Assembly (NCBI GenBank): GCA_958477465.1
Contig: CAUEFX010000017.1
Span: 1-59,457 of the forward strand
Reading direction: 5' to 3'
From: an uncultured Bacteroides sp.
GTDB taxonomy: Bacteria > Bacteroidota > Bacteroidia > Bacteroidales > Bacteroidaceae
DNA: 59,457 nt
Shown in pieces: positions 9,359-18,830 of the stretch (positions within the stretch are counted from its first letter, which is position 1; the number at the start of each line of letters is the position of its first letter). The notes under the pieces are model-generated. The model had not been told where the DNA came from and ran no database searches. It saw only the letters and a program-made list of their open reading frames with translations. The translations under genes were made by a program, and so were the position numbers.

Positions 9359-10390
9359 ATGAAGAAGATTAATATCCTGCTCATTCTGATACTCTGCATA
9401 GCAGGCTGCAAAAAGGAGGCCGAAACGACAAGTATCACCGGAGAAATAAAAGGTCTGGGTAACGACACGATCTACCTGTATGGAGTGGACGGGCTTTACG
9501 AACAGACAGACACCATCTATGTAAAAGGAGATAAGTTTTCTCATTCTCTCCAGATAGATACGATCACCTCTGCCGTATTGCTGTTTAAAAAGAATACGGA
9601 ATACCCCATCTTCCTCGATAAAAAGAATAAAATAGAAATAAAAGGGGATGTAAATAATCTGAACCGCCTGAATATCAACGGGAACATCTATAACGAAGAA
9701 TTCTCTGCCTTTCAAGCGGGACTGCAAAGCCCTGATACCCTTTCGGAAGAAACGTTCGAAGACAAAGCCGAAACATTTATCCGACAACACAGTACCTCCT
9801 TCGTAAGTATTTATCTGCTCGACAAATATTTTGTGCAGAAAGAAGAGCCCGATTTCCTCAAAATCAAAGAGCTGATCAATGGCATGGCCGGAATCCTACA
9901 GGACAAACCCAGCATCGGACAGCTTACAGCATACATCAACCAACTGGAGAAAGTAAATAAAGACAAAACAGCGCCATTCTTCAGTATCCCCAACGATAAA
10001 GGAGAAAAAATAACCCGTACAGGGCAATTTAAAGACAAATATCTGCTTATCAACTTCTGGGCATCCTGGTGCGAAGTCTGTGACTCTACCAATGCCGAAC
10101 TGCGTAAGATAAATACCCAATACAAAAAGAACAAAGAATTCGGAATACTCGGCATCTCACTCGACATAGACAAAGAAGCCTGGAAAAACAAAATCAAACA
10201 AGACACACTAAACTGGGAACAGGTATGCACCTTCGACGGATGGGACATGGAAACAGCCAGACAGTATGCCGTTCAGAAACTACCGACCAACATACTTGTG
10301 TCTCCTAATGGGAAAATACTCGCAAGAGACATCCCGACAGACAGTCTAAGTCATAAAATAGAAGAAGTACTGAAGAAAGAAAAGAAATGA
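9359..10390 (+). CDS. TlpA/ResA-like thioredoxin lipoprotein with DUF4369-type N-terminus
   Basis: A 343-residue lipoprotein (lipobox ending at Cys17, CIAGC). Residues about 23-115 form a beta-rich DUF4369-like domain (TGEIKGLGNDTIYLYGVDG). Residues about 205-340 are a thioredoxin-fold AhpC/TSA-TlpA domain with the redox motif WCEVC (Cys238 and Cys241) and the cis-Pro loop near KLPTNILV. Such proteins reduce or exchange disulfides on the periplasmic side in Bacteroidota; the partner is unknown. Glu-Val between the cysteines differs from the common CGPC or CxPC and may shift the redox potential. A near-consensus -7 box TACTTTCG lies at 9334-9341, just after the previous terminator, so the gene likely has its own transcript. 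Confidence 0.88.
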   Translation: MKKINILLILILCIAGCKKEAETTSITGEIKGLGNDTIYLYGVDGLYEQTDTIYVKGDKFSHSLQIDTITSAVLLFKKNTEYPIFLDKKNKIEIKGDVNNLNRLNINGNIYNEEFSAFQAGLQSPDTLSEETFEDKAETFIRQHSTSFVSIYLLDKYFVQKEEPDFLKIKELINGMAGILQDKPSIGQLTAYINQLEKVNKDKTAPFFSIPNDKGEKITRTGQFKDKYLLINFWASWCEVCDSTNAELRKINTQYKKNKEFGILGISLDIDKEAWKNKIKQDTLNWEQVCTFDGWDMETARQYAVQKLPTNILVSPNGKILARDIPTDSLSHKIEEVLKKEKK

Positions 10391-10505
10391 CGTTTTCCAC
10401 ACCGCGAAGAGGATGGTATACCTTTCGCTAATGGAAATTGAAAAAACGGATACAGTCTATTCATAATCGGGGATTGATTATGAACCAATTTATGTTTATA
10501 TTTGA

Positions 10506-10547
10506 AAACAGGATACAGGTATAGGGAGATATACCTGAATCCTGTTT
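10506..10547. repeat. 18-bp hairpin after the TlpA-like gene
   Basis: AAACAGGATACAGGTATA (10506-10523) pairs with TATACCTGAATCCTGTTT (10530-10547), with one mismatch and a 6-base loop. A smaller perfect 8-bp hairpin, TCATAATC/GATTATGA, lies just upstream near 10460-10482. There is no proper T-run after it, so this may be a mobile-element end or an extragenic palindrome rather than a terminator. The rest of 10391-10505 holds no gene that I can see. Confidence 0.7.
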
Positions 10548-10550
10548 CAA

Positions 10551-10640
10551 TTTACACAAAATTTTGGACAGTGCCGTTTTCTCATTTACACAATATTATG
10601 GACACAGCCTTTTCATTTACAAAAAATTTTGGATAGTGTC
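10551..10640 (-). mobile_element. Three direct copies of a 25-nt motif resembling IS256-type ends
   Basis: Copies at 10551-10575, 10585-10609 and 10616-10640 share the pattern TTTACACAAAATTTTGGACA with a few changes, at 34- and 31-base spacing. The reverse complement (TGTCCAAAATTTTGTGTAAA) resembles terminal inverted repeats that I know from IS256-family elements. No transposase remains here. It may be a nested set of abandoned IS ends at the 3' boundary of the PUL. The repeat is certain; the family assignment is from memory. Confidence 0.5.
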
Positions 10641-10683
10641 ACGATTTCCAAGGCACTACTCAATAATGGAAAGAATCCTGTCC

Positions 10684-11568
10684 TTATTCATCCACCTCAA
10701 CAGAAACATAAGGATAAAGGACAGCTGCATGGGCTGCCTTTCTTGCTAACAAAGCTTCCTGCTCTGTCAATGCAGAAGGTTTATAAGAGTTCGTTTCAGG
10801 ATTCTGTCCGGTTATTATCTCAAGCCAAGTACATGCCGCAGTATAACGGCCTAATCCCAAGCTCAAATGATAGCCATCACGACAAAGAGTATCTCCGACT
10901 GAAGTGTTACGCAAATTCTGAATAGCAGTTCCTGAAGGCACCACAAACACGATCTCATTAGCATGGCGTTGAACTGTCATGGAAACAGCAGTTACAATAG
11001 CTTGATACATGTTTACCTGACTGTTACCATATACAGAAAATCCAGTATGGGTCGAGTTCTGAGCGTAAGCCCAAGTTTGATGTAATCCCATTTTTACAGT
11101 AGAATTAGTAACATATCTCTTTACATATTCTAACAAATTAGATAACCAAGGCTCATAAGATTTCAGTAAACCTGAATCATAACTGGCTTGCTGGAATGTA
11201 ATATAATCCCAGTTTTCATCTGTAATGCACTCATGCATTTTCTTACGAACATTCGTTTTCTTTCCATTTACAATTTTTCTATACTCGAAAGTTTCTTCTG
11301 CAATAGCCATTTTCCAATGTGACTGTAGACTTTGCCCAGGACGATAAACATTTCCAATAATCAATGTGTCCCCACCAACAACAGCCAATTCATACAGATT
11401 CTGTTCAACTGCATCCTCAGAAAAGCTATTTCCAATAGCTAAGACCTTTATTATCCTGCCTTGTACAGAAACAAATGGCAGCAGAGAAATCCAAAATAAC
11501 AGTTTCAAGATTCTCACCAGATTCCCTTTTCCCCAAACATCCATTTTCTTTTCAAGTTTTTTCTCCAT
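10684..11568 (-). CDS. DUF4886 SGNH-like protein, secreted
   Basis: A 294-residue protein of the DUF4886 family, which has an SGNH-hydrolase-like layout: block I GNSFS (residues 46-50) and a late Asp-x-x-His (D231, H234, in DGYHLS). Many relatives sit in PULs and are thought to be esterases or glycan-acting hydrolases, but the chemistry is unproven. A hydrophobic stretch at about 19-37 should export it to the periplasm; ATG at 11544 (residue 9) is an alternative start. It is the last gene of the PUL operon, 7 bases after the GH94 gene. In this context it could remove an ester group (acetyl, or another acyl) from the glycan. GH/CE membership cannot be assigned by eye. Confidence 0.8.
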   Translation of the reverse strand: MEKKLEKKMDVWGKGNLVRILKLLFWISLLPFVSVQGRIIKVLAIGNSFSEDAVEQNLYELAVVGGDTLIIGNVYRPGQSLQSHWKMAIAEETFEYRKIVNGKKTNVRKKMHECITDENWDYITFQQASYDSGLLKSYEPWLSNLLEYVKRYVTNSTVKMGLHQTWAYAQNSTHTGFSVYGNSQVNMYQAIVTAVSMTVQRHANEIVFVVPSGTAIQNLRNTSVGDTLCRDGYHLSLGLGRYTAACTWLEIITGQNPETNSYKPSALTEQEALLARKAAHAAVLYPYVSVEVDE

Positions 11569-11575
11569 ACAAATA

Positions 11576-14011
11576 TTACATTATGACCTCAACTTTATAG
11601 GTATTACCGGCCAACATTGCTGGAATGAAAGAGCCTTCCAGCTTCTCACCGTCCACAAGAATTTGCTTAACTCCTTTCATTTTTCCTTCTGGGTTATTTA
11701 TTACGATATCATAAATAGCTCCCCTGAATCTGCGTTTCACCCTAAACTTACGCCATGAAGAAGGTATACACGGATCAATCAACAGACCGTCATACTCCGG
11801 CCGGATACCCAAAATATATTGCGTTATGGCAAAATAATTCCAAGAAGCTGTGCCTGTCAGCCATGAGTTTTTCGCCTCACCGGGCTTATAAGCATCTTTT
11901 CCGGCTATCATTTGAGAGTAAACATAAGGTTCCATTTTATGAAGTTCACTGATATCTTCAAGATAAGCCGGGCATATCTTTTTATAATATTCCCAAGCAT
12001 TATCTCCGCGTCCACGAATGGTTTCACCTATCATAATCCATGGATTGTTATGGCAAAATATTCCTGCATTTTCCTTGTATCCTTCAGGATAAGTCGATAT
12101 CTCTCCATACTCCTTATAGTACTTTGAAAAAGCCGGATTGTTCAATACTATACCATATTGGCAGTCCAATCTTTCTTTCACAGCATCCAACGCCTTCTCC
12201 ACCATTCCTTCTTCCAATCCGATCTGAGCCATTGTACACCAACCATTCGATTCGATAAAAATCTTTCCTTCTTCATTCTCCTCCGAACCGATCTTCCGCC
12301 CCCAATAATCATAGGCCCGCAAAAACCAATTACCGTCCCATCCATACTTCATTACCGCCTCAACCATTTCATCCACATGCTTATACGCCTTTTCTGCCTC
12401 AACATTCTTATTTAGTATCTTACACAGCCTTGCATATTCTCGCCCATACATTACAAATAATCCGGCTATCATTAAACTCTCAGCCTTTGTACCCTCCGAT
12501 TTATTTTCCGTAGTCTGAAAACTTTCATCCGGATTATTTGAGAAACAATTCAAATTTAAACAATCATTCCAATCGGCCCGACCTATTAAAGGTAACCCAT
12601 GAGGTCCTAAATTATTCACAATATGCTCAAAAGAGATTTGAAGATGGAAGAAGAGCGAAGCTTCCGACCCTTTCTGATTATCAAAAGGAACCTGCTCATG
12701 CAAGATAGAAAAATCACCCGTTTCCTTTAAGTAATGTACAGTGCCGAAAATCAGCCACATAGGATCATCATTAAATCCTTGTCCTATCTCATTATTTCCT
12801 TTCTTCGTCAGAGGTTGATACTGGTGATAACAACCACCATCGGGAAATTGTGTCGATGCAATATCAATAATACGCTGACGGGCTCGTTCTGGTATCTGAT
12901 GAACAAAGCCTATTAAGTCTTGGTTAGAATCTCTAAACCCCATGCCACGCCCTATACCACTCTCAAAGTATGAAGCAGAACGAGAAAAGCAAAAAGTTAT
13001 CATACACTGGTACTGATTCCAAATATTCACCATTCGATTAAGTTTCAGATCCGGTGATTCCAGTATATATGTACTTAGTAAACAGTCCCAATACTCTTTT
13101 AATTCATTAAAGGCCCGGTCTACAGAATCAACAGTATTAAACCTATCAATTACTTCGTATGCATGCTTTTTATTTAAATTCTGTTCCCCATCCCACTTCT
13201 CGTTTTCACCATTCTCAACATAGCCCAAAACAAAAATCAAATCTTTCAACTCTCCCGGATTCAATTCTATTTCAATATAATGAGACGCTATTGGCGACCA
13301 ACCATGTGCAATGCTGTTACCGGCTCTTCCTTGAGTTACCGCCTGAGGCTGATCAAAACCATTGTACATTCCTAAAAATGATTCCCGATCCGTATCAAAC
13401 CCATCTATGGGTACATTCACCGAATAATAAGCATAATGATTCCGTCGTTCCCTATACTCTGTTTTATGAAATAGAACTGAGTTTTCTACCTCTACCTCAC
13501 CTAAAGAAAGATTACGCTGGAAATTTTCCATATCACTCTGAGCATTCCACAGACACCATTCAACAAACGAAAACACTTTAAACCGTTTTATTTGGTTGGT
13601 TGTATTCCTCAACGTAACTTTCTGAACTTCTGCCCATGTGTGTAATGGTACCATATACAAGACCTCTACCTCAAGACCATTTTTAGCCCCGGTAATAATC
13701 GTATAGTTCAACCCATGTCTGCAAATATACTTATCCAGTTCTGTTTTACAAGGTTTCCAACCAGGGTTCCATATATTTTCCCCATCATTGATATAAAAAT
13801 ACTTCCCTCCGTCGTCTATCGGTACATTATTATAACGATACCGTGTAATACGCCTATATCTTGCATCCTTACAAAACGTATATCCTCCTCCTGTATTAGA
13901 AATTAAGCTAAAAAAATCTTCTGTTCCTAAATAGTTAATCCATGGCCACGGAGTTCGTGGGTCTGTAATCACATATTCACGCTTATCGTCATCAAAAAAT
14001 CCAAATTTCAT
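11576..14011 (-). CDS. GH94 phosphorylase, cellobiose-phosphorylase-like
   Basis: An 811-residue GH94 enzyme, the typical length of cellobiose phosphorylase. It should split a beta-1,4-linked glucose disaccharide with phosphate to glucose 1-phosphate and a sugar. It has no signal peptide, so it acts in the cytoplasm. An N-terminal beta-sandwich domain (about 1-300) precedes the alpha/alpha barrel (about 320-740). Visible motifs are GFRDSNQDLIGFVHQIP (358-374), which binds substrate, and GRADWNDCLN (477-486), which contains the catalytic acid. The subfamily pattern is that of cellobiose rather than chitobiose or cyclic-glucan phosphorylases, but an unusual disaccharide acceptor such as a deoxyhexose or uronate cannot be excluded. 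It follows the symporter gene by 26 bases, which suggests import followed by phosphorolysis. Confidence 0.92.
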   Translation of the reverse strand: MKFGFFDDDKREYVITDPRTPWPWINYLGTEDFFSLISNTGGGYTFCKDARYRRITRYRYNNVPIDDGGKYFYINDGENIWNPGWKPCKTELDKYICRHGLNYTIITGAKNGLEVEVLYMVPLHTWAEVQKVTLRNTTNQIKRFKVFSFVEWCLWNAQSDMENFQRNLSLGEVEVENSVLFHKTEYRERRNHYAYYSVNVPIDGFDTDRESFLGMYNGFDQPQAVTQGRAGNSIAHGWSPIASHYIEIELNPGELKDLIFVLGYVENGENEKWDGEQNLNKKHAYEVIDRFNTVDSVDRAFNELKEYWDCLLSTYILESPDLKLNRMVNIWNQYQCMITFCFSRSASYFESGIGRGMGFRDSNQDLIGFVHQIPERARQRIIDIASTQFPDGGCYHQYQPLTKKGNNEIGQGFNDDPMWLIFGTVHYLKETGDFSILHEQVPFDNQKGSEASLFFHLQISFEHIVNNLGPHGLPLIGRADWNDCLNLNCFSNNPDESFQTTENKSEGTKAESLMIAGLFVMYGREYARLCKILNKNVEAEKAYKHVDEMVEAVMKYGWDGNWFLRAYDYWGRKIGSEENEEGKIFIESNGWCTMAQIGLEEGMVEKALDAVKERLDCQYGIVLNNPAFSKYYKEYGEISTYPEGYKENAGIFCHNNPWIMIGETIRGRGDNAWEYYKKICPAYLEDISELHKMEPYVYSQMIAGKDAYKPGEAKNSWLTGTASWNYFAITQYILGIRPEYDGLLIDPCIPSSWRKFRVKRRFRGAIYDIVINNPEGKMKGVKQILVDGEKLEGSFIPAMLAGNTYKVEVIM

Positions 14012-14037
14012 AATCTATCATATTTTATCTATCAAAT

Positions 14038-15894
14038 TCAATTTTCCAGTTTATCAAACCAATTCCTTTTCAATATCACCGAAGTAATTATAACAATAAG
14101 AACTGCAACTATACAATAAATTAATTGCTGTAAAACGAGATAAATCGACGCTGCCACCAAAGCAGTCTGCCAGACAATCCCAACTCCAACATTAACAAAA
14201 TCTCTACAACAATCAGTATTTTCCTTAAAGCCGGGAGTTTCAGCTTTAACGAGTGCATCAATAGGCTTCCAGAATCCCCATGGACGAGTTGTTTTATAAA
14301 AGCCCTTCAAAACCTCCAAATCTGTAGGAGGTGCTGAATAAGTTCCCCACACACATCCCACAATGGAACAAATGAAAATAATCGGAAAATAATATAAAGG
14401 TAACACTCCATCAAAGTAAGGAACTATCGGAAGAATCAGTGCCGGAATCATGCCTGCAGCCATGCCTAAGGCAAAACCACGTCCATTAAATCTCCACCAA
14501 TGCCATTTTAAAATATTTGCCGCAATATAGCTGCCATACAATGCACTCGTAATCCATTGCAGCACACTATTCACATCCTGTGCCAATACTCCAAAACAAA
14601 TACTGACAACAACGACAATTAGACCCACAATAATATTTGCACGATTGGCTTGCCCGGGTGTCGCATCTTTCTTAAAATACTTTATATAGATGTCATTAAC
14701 AATATATGCCTGAACCGCATTTAGAGTTCCTGCAAAAGTAGACATGAATGCAGCCAGCAATCCTGCAAGAATCAATCCGGTTATTCCAGCCGGAATCCAA
14801 GGGTGATTAATAACCGCCGGAAGAACTAACTCAAAATCAATTCCACCGGTTGGAGTAGTAATCTGCCCCTGTATCTGATTAAACAAAATAAGCCCTAATA
14901 TGGCAAAACCTGTAATCATTATATAACGAACCGGCATCAATATCAATGTGACCGATCCACTCATCAAAGCAGCTTCACGAGGAGAGCGAGTCGACAATAT
15001 CTTTTGCATATCATAAGTAGGAGCCGGACCTGCAACACTGGCTAATACACCTTTCAAAAGAACCAATCCAAAGAAAAGACTGAAAAGTTGGTAGCCATCA
15101 CTACTTATTTTATTGTTAAATTCAATAAACTTACCTGTCCAAGCCATGTCTAACTCTTGCCCAAACCACGGAGAGAACCAACTATCCGGTAGCCAAGAAG
15201 AAAACTCAATAATATCTAAATGCAATATCGCAATTATAGCTACAGCCACGGAAGCTAAACCCATAATGATGTATTGTGCCACATCTGCCCAAACGATACT
15301 CATCATGCCACCCATCAAAGCATAGAATACCGCAAACAAAGTAAATATAACACCCCAAACATGAGGAATATATGCATCAGGAAGAAAAGAAAAAAAGGGA
15401 AAGACGCTTTTTAATGGTATAAATATCTCCACGAATTTACCCATGCCAATAAAGCCATAAGCCAACATACCCAGTCCAACCAAAATGGCAAACACAACAA
15501 TAATCCAATGGGAAGTCACAGCGCCATTATCCGTCCCGAAACGAAAACGAATCCACTCTGCTCCTGTCGTACAATTGGAACGGCGTAACCAAGCCGATAA
15601 ATAAACCATCAGAAATATTTGGTTAAAAACAGGCCAAAGCCAAGGAATATAGATACTCTTAAGTCCATATACTATAGTTATAGCAACCAGCCATACAGTA
15701 CCAGAAATATCAAACATGCCAGAGGCATTAGATAGTCCCAACAGATACCATGGGATATGCTTACCTCCCAACAAATACGATTCCAGATTCTGAGACGCGC
15801 GACGTTTCAAATAAAATCCTATAAAAACTAATACTCCCAGATAAACGGCAATAATAGTAAAATCAATACAAGAAAGAAAAGAATGATGATCCAT
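14038..15894 (-). CDS. Sodium:solute symporter (SSS family)
   Basis: A protein of about 618 residues with roughly 13-15 hydrophobic helices, of the sodium/solute symporter family that includes SGLT sugar carriers. The N-terminal pattern (YLLGGKHIPWYLLGLSNASG) and the region ILAGLLAAFMSTFAGTLNAVQAY are typical. It should carry a mono- or disaccharide released in the periplasm across the inner membrane with sodium. An upstream in-frame TTG at 15915 is open, but the ATG at 15894 is chosen because the conserved protein begins there. It sits between GH29 and GH94, and the short gap to GH94 supports the idea that the cargo is the GH94 substrate (a cellobiose-like sugar). Confidence 0.93.
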   Translation of the reverse strand: MDHHSFLSCIDFTIIAVYLGVLVFIGFYLKRRASQNLESYLLGGKHIPWYLLGLSNASGMFDISGTVWLVAITIVYGLKSIYIPWLWPVFNQIFLMVYLSAWLRRSNCTTGAEWIRFRFGTDNGAVTSHWIIVVFAILVGLGMLAYGFIGMGKFVEIFIPLKSVFPFFSFLPDAYIPHVWGVIFTLFAVFYALMGGMMSIVWADVAQYIIMGLASVAVAIIAILHLDIIEFSSWLPDSWFSPWFGQELDMAWTGKFIEFNNKISSDGYQLFSLFFGLVLLKGVLASVAGPAPTYDMQKILSTRSPREAALMSGSVTLILMPVRYIMITGFAILGLILFNQIQGQITTPTGGIDFELVLPAVINHPWIPAGITGLILAGLLAAFMSTFAGTLNAVQAYIVNDIYIKYFKKDATPGQANRANIIVGLIVVVVSICFGVLAQDVNSVLQWITSALYGSYIAANILKWHWWRFNGRGFALGMAAGMIPALILPIVPYFDGVLPLYYFPIIFICSIVGCVWGTYSAPPTDLEVLKGFYKTTRPWGFWKPIDALVKAETPGFKENTDCCRDFVNVGVGIVWQTALVAASIYLVLQQLIYCIVAVLIVIITSVILKRNWFDKLEN

Positions 15895-15948
15895 TAAATT
15901 TATTTTTACTTTCAATATTTATAATAGTTTTGTACAACTCTCTATCAC

Positions 15949-17331
15949 TTATTTCAAAGCATTGTCCAATCTCAATACCCAAGCATTTAAACACGGAAGC
16001 TCATTTATATTCAGTAACGGTAATTCAATACGTATGGAAGAATTATTACATTTATAACTAATTTTCTTATTATCAGATCCTAACAATGAGACCCGAGTAG
16101 GACTTTGAATTCCCGATATCGTCACGGGGTTATTATTCCATTCCAAGAAAACAACATACAAGTCGTGTCCTTTCCTGGTAAACCTTATAAATGGCTGATC
16201 GGCTTTTATACTGTCTGTATCACACTGACGAGTACCATAAATAGCTTCACCATTTACTCTCAGCCACTCACCGATCCCGGACAATCTTTCCTGCATGATA
16301 ACCGGAATTCTCCCATCGGCAGTAGGACCGATATTTAATAACAAATTACCACCACGAGATACTTTATCAATCAATGTATGTACCAATTCTTTTGTAGTGG
16401 AAAAATCTTCCAGATTCTCATTTCTATTATAACCAAACGAACCCGCTATTCCCCGGCATTCCTCCCATGGATGTGTGAAATGAATATTCTTTGAATTTAC
16501 ATCATGAACCAGATCATATTCAGTTGTATAAAAACTACCGTGTTTGCCACGTGTCTCTTTTCCCCAACGATCATTCACTACAACTGTATTTCTTACGGGT
16601 GATTCATTAAACAGCCATGCAAGAAAAGCCTCACTCTTCCATGTTTCACTAACATGCTCCCACTCTCCGTCTGCCCAAAGGATCTCAGGTTTATACCGTA
16701 AAGTGATATCCTTCAGTTGAGGTAATACATGTTCATCCACATATCGATTTACATCTGTATGATAAAGTGGGTGATTCCATTCATACAGAGAATAATAAAA
16801 CCCCATACGCATCCCCTTTTTTCTTACTGCCATAGAAAGTTCTCCACAAATATCACGATGGGGACCTACATCGAAGCTGTTCCAGTTTACACTCTGTGCA
16901 CTTGGCCATAATGTAAACCCTTCATGGTGTTTGGATGTTAGTACAACATAATTGGCTCCCGAGCCTTTCATTATATCAGCCCACCTATCAGCATCAAACA
17001 GCTCAGCCGTAAAATCACTTACAAAGTCTTGATAATGAAAGTTTTTTCCATACTTTTCCAAATGAAATTTTCTGAATTCTTCTCCATCTTTATCTTGAGG
17101 ATCAATCCGATGCCAATACCATTCAGCATAACGCGAATAAACATCTCCCGTATTGGGTGCCCATGCAGGAACGGAATATACTCCCCAGTGAACAAAAATT
17201 CCAAATTTAGCATCTACAAACCACTTCGGAATCGGCCGCTGATCCAATGATTTCCAGTTCGGTTCATACTTCTCCTGAGCCATTATCCCGGATGCAAACA
17301 ATAAGAATATGTATAACAACATATTTTTCAT
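15949..17331 (-). CDS. Alpha-L-fucosidase, GH29 family
   Basis: A 460-residue GH29 enzyme with a signal peptide (residues 1-18, ASGIMA-Q). The family landmarks are FGIFVHWG (43-50), SKHHEGF (133-139) and WADG (219-222), whose Asp221 is the expected nucleophile. The C-terminal part is a beta-sandwich. GH29 enzymes are retaining alpha-L-fucosidases; which linkage is cut cannot be read from the sequence. The open frame extends back to 17445 into the preceding gene, but the ATG at 17331 gives a clean signal peptide and a 28-base gap, so it is used. In the locus it implies a fucose (or closely related 6-deoxy sugar) side chain or backbone unit. Confidence 0.92.
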   Translation of the reverse strand: MKNMLLYIFLLFASGIMAQEKYEPNWKSLDQRPIPKWFVDAKFGIFVHWGVYSVPAWAPNTGDVYSRYAEWYWHRIDPQDKDGEEFRKFHLEKYGKNFHYQDFVSDFTAELFDADRWADIMKGSGANYVVLTSKHHEGFTLWPSAQSVNWNSFDVGPHRDICGELSMAVRKKGMRMGFYYSLYEWNHPLYHTDVNRYVDEHVLPQLKDITLRYKPEILWADGEWEHVSETWKSEAFLAWLFNESPVRNTVVVNDRWGKETRGKHGSFYTTEYDLVHDVNSKNIHFTHPWEECRGIAGSFGYNRNENLEDFSTTKELVHTLIDKVSRGGNLLLNIGPTADGRIPVIMQERLSGIGEWLRVNGEAIYGTRQCDTDSIKADQPFIRFTRKGHDLYVVFLEWNNNPVTISGIQSPTRVSLLGSDNKKISYKCNNSSIRIELPLLNINELPCLNAWVLRLDNALK

Positions 17332-17359
17332 ACTATCAAAATTTAAAACAGTACTATAT

Positions 17360-18796
17360 TCATTTCCAATGATCTGTCCTAAACGGTGAGGCCGGTAAAT
17401 CAGCCCCGTTATACAAATTACATTCCGGATTAGCAGCCCAAGCATACCTCACTGCAAGTGGATAAGGAACATCAGGAGAACTAACCACGACTTCTTCTCC
17501 ATCTATTTCTGCATTTGCCCAATAAAACTTGTGGTCCGGACCAGCTATTGAGAAACCTTTTATCGAATCCCCTCCTTTAACTTTCAGTCCCCCATCAACG
17601 TGATCAAACTTAATCCTCACCCGATTATCTTCAATGGTATATGAGTTATACAAAGGTCCGGAATAAGCAATGTCCTCTCCATAAGTTTTAGCCCTTGCTA
17701 TTAGTGCCAACCTATCACCCACTTCTTTCTTCCTTTTGGGATGTACATTTTTGGCATCTCCCAATTCTATAGTTACTGCCATCCCAGTATTAGCCATACA
17801 TAATGTTTCAAATTGAGCCTCTCTCAATTCAGCCCACTGTGCATTGGTCGGTTCCTCACTTCTTTCCCCAAAATTAGGTAACTGTACAAAATAAAAGGGT
17901 AACATTTGTTTCCACTGCTTACGCCAATCAGTAATCAGAAGCGGAAATATATCTTTATACTGTTCTGCACGGGCACAATTATATTCACCCTGATACCAAA
18001 TGATTCCCTTTACTGTATAAGGAATAATAGGATGAATCATTGCATTAAAAAGTACAGAAGGAACATTAGGGCCATCTCTGTCAACGGAATATTCTTTGAG
18101 AGTATCCTTTTCACTACTTTCTAAATCTGCTATCCGGTTTATAGCCTCTTTACTAATCCACGATTCTGCAACAGTCCCTCCCCATGAAGCCGTAATTACA
18201 CCAATAGGCACATTTAAATGGCGATGAAGATTCTTAGCGAAAAAATAAGCGACAGCAGAAAAGTTTGCTGCAAACTCCGGCAAACAAACCTGCCAAGTAT
18301 CCTTACGTACCTTTTTCAAATCATTGAGTGGTGACAAACTGGCAGCACGTTCAACATGCAAAACACGTATTTCGGGCCATTGAGCCAAACGAATTTCTGC
18401 TTCATAATTATCTATTTTCCCCCAACCACCGATTGGCATCTCCATATTGGACTGTCCGCCACAAAACCAAACTTCACCAATTAATACATTATCCAAACGA
18501 ACACTCGTTTCATCTGAAACAGTAATGTAATATGGGCCACCTGCCTGAGGAGTAGATATTTTTGTCCGCCACTCGCCTTTATCTGATGAATTAACCAAAT
18601 ACTCTTTATTGTTCCAAGAAGTTTTAATTGTTACAATACATCTTGGAGTAGCCTTTCCCCAAAAAGCGACTTCAGTTTGCTGTTGCAACACCATATTATC
18701 CGTAAACATAGCGGGTAATACAATTTCTGCATGCAGACGCCAAGAATAACCAGTGGATAGTAAACATATTAACAAGAAAAAAAATCGTATTTTCAT
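17360..18796 (-). CDS. Sialate-O-acetylesterase-type SGNH esterase
   Basis: A 478-residue secreted protein with a signal peptide (about 1-23). It belongs to the sialate O-acetylesterase family (SASA): GGQSNME at 113-119 with Ser116 as nucleophile, WYQGE at 267-271, and the Asp347 ... His352 pair in GDAKNVHPKRK. The family removes acetyl groups from sialic acid but is also widely used in PULs to de-acetylate other glycans. No sialidase or neuraminate gene is present here, so an acetylated hexose or uronate is the more likely target. It lies 34 bases after the heparinase-like gene and 28 bases before GH29, in the same transcript. Confidence 0.9.
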   Translation of the reverse strand: MKIRFFFLLICLLSTGYSWRLHAEIVLPAMFTDNMVLQQQTEVAFWGKATPRCIVTIKTSWNNKEYLVNSSDKGEWRTKISTPQAGGPYYITVSDETSVRLDNVLIGEVWFCGGQSNMEMPIGGWGKIDNYEAEIRLAQWPEIRVLHVERAASLSPLNDLKKVRKDTWQVCLPEFAANFSAVAYFFAKNLHRHLNVPIGVITASWGGTVAESWISKEAINRIADLESSEKDTLKEYSVDRDGPNVPSVLFNAMIHPIIPYTVKGIIWYQGEYNCARAEQYKDIFPLLITDWRKQWKQMLPFYFVQLPNFGERSEEPTNAQWAELREAQFETLCMANTGMAVTIELGDAKNVHPKRKKEVGDRLALIARAKTYGEDIAYSGPLYNSYTIEDNRVRIKFDHVDGGLKVKGGDSIKGFSIAGPDHKFYWANAEIDGEEVVVSSPDVPYPLAVRYAWAANPECNLYNGADLPASPFRTDHWK

Positions 18797-18830
18797 ATTA
18801 TCCTATGATATTTTTAAAACTTATATTAAT

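Noticed and set aside
17332..17445. Longer N-terminus for the GH29 protein
   Set aside because: The extra 38 residues overlap the upstream esterase gene and have no signal-peptide character; the internal ATG gives a clean signal peptide.
17360..18796. Sialic-acid degradation locus because of the sialate O-acetylesterase-like gene
   Set aside because: There is no GH33 sialidase, neuraminate lyase or epimerase; the BNR propeller lacks sialidase Asp-box order and fits the lyase-type BNR_4 group better.
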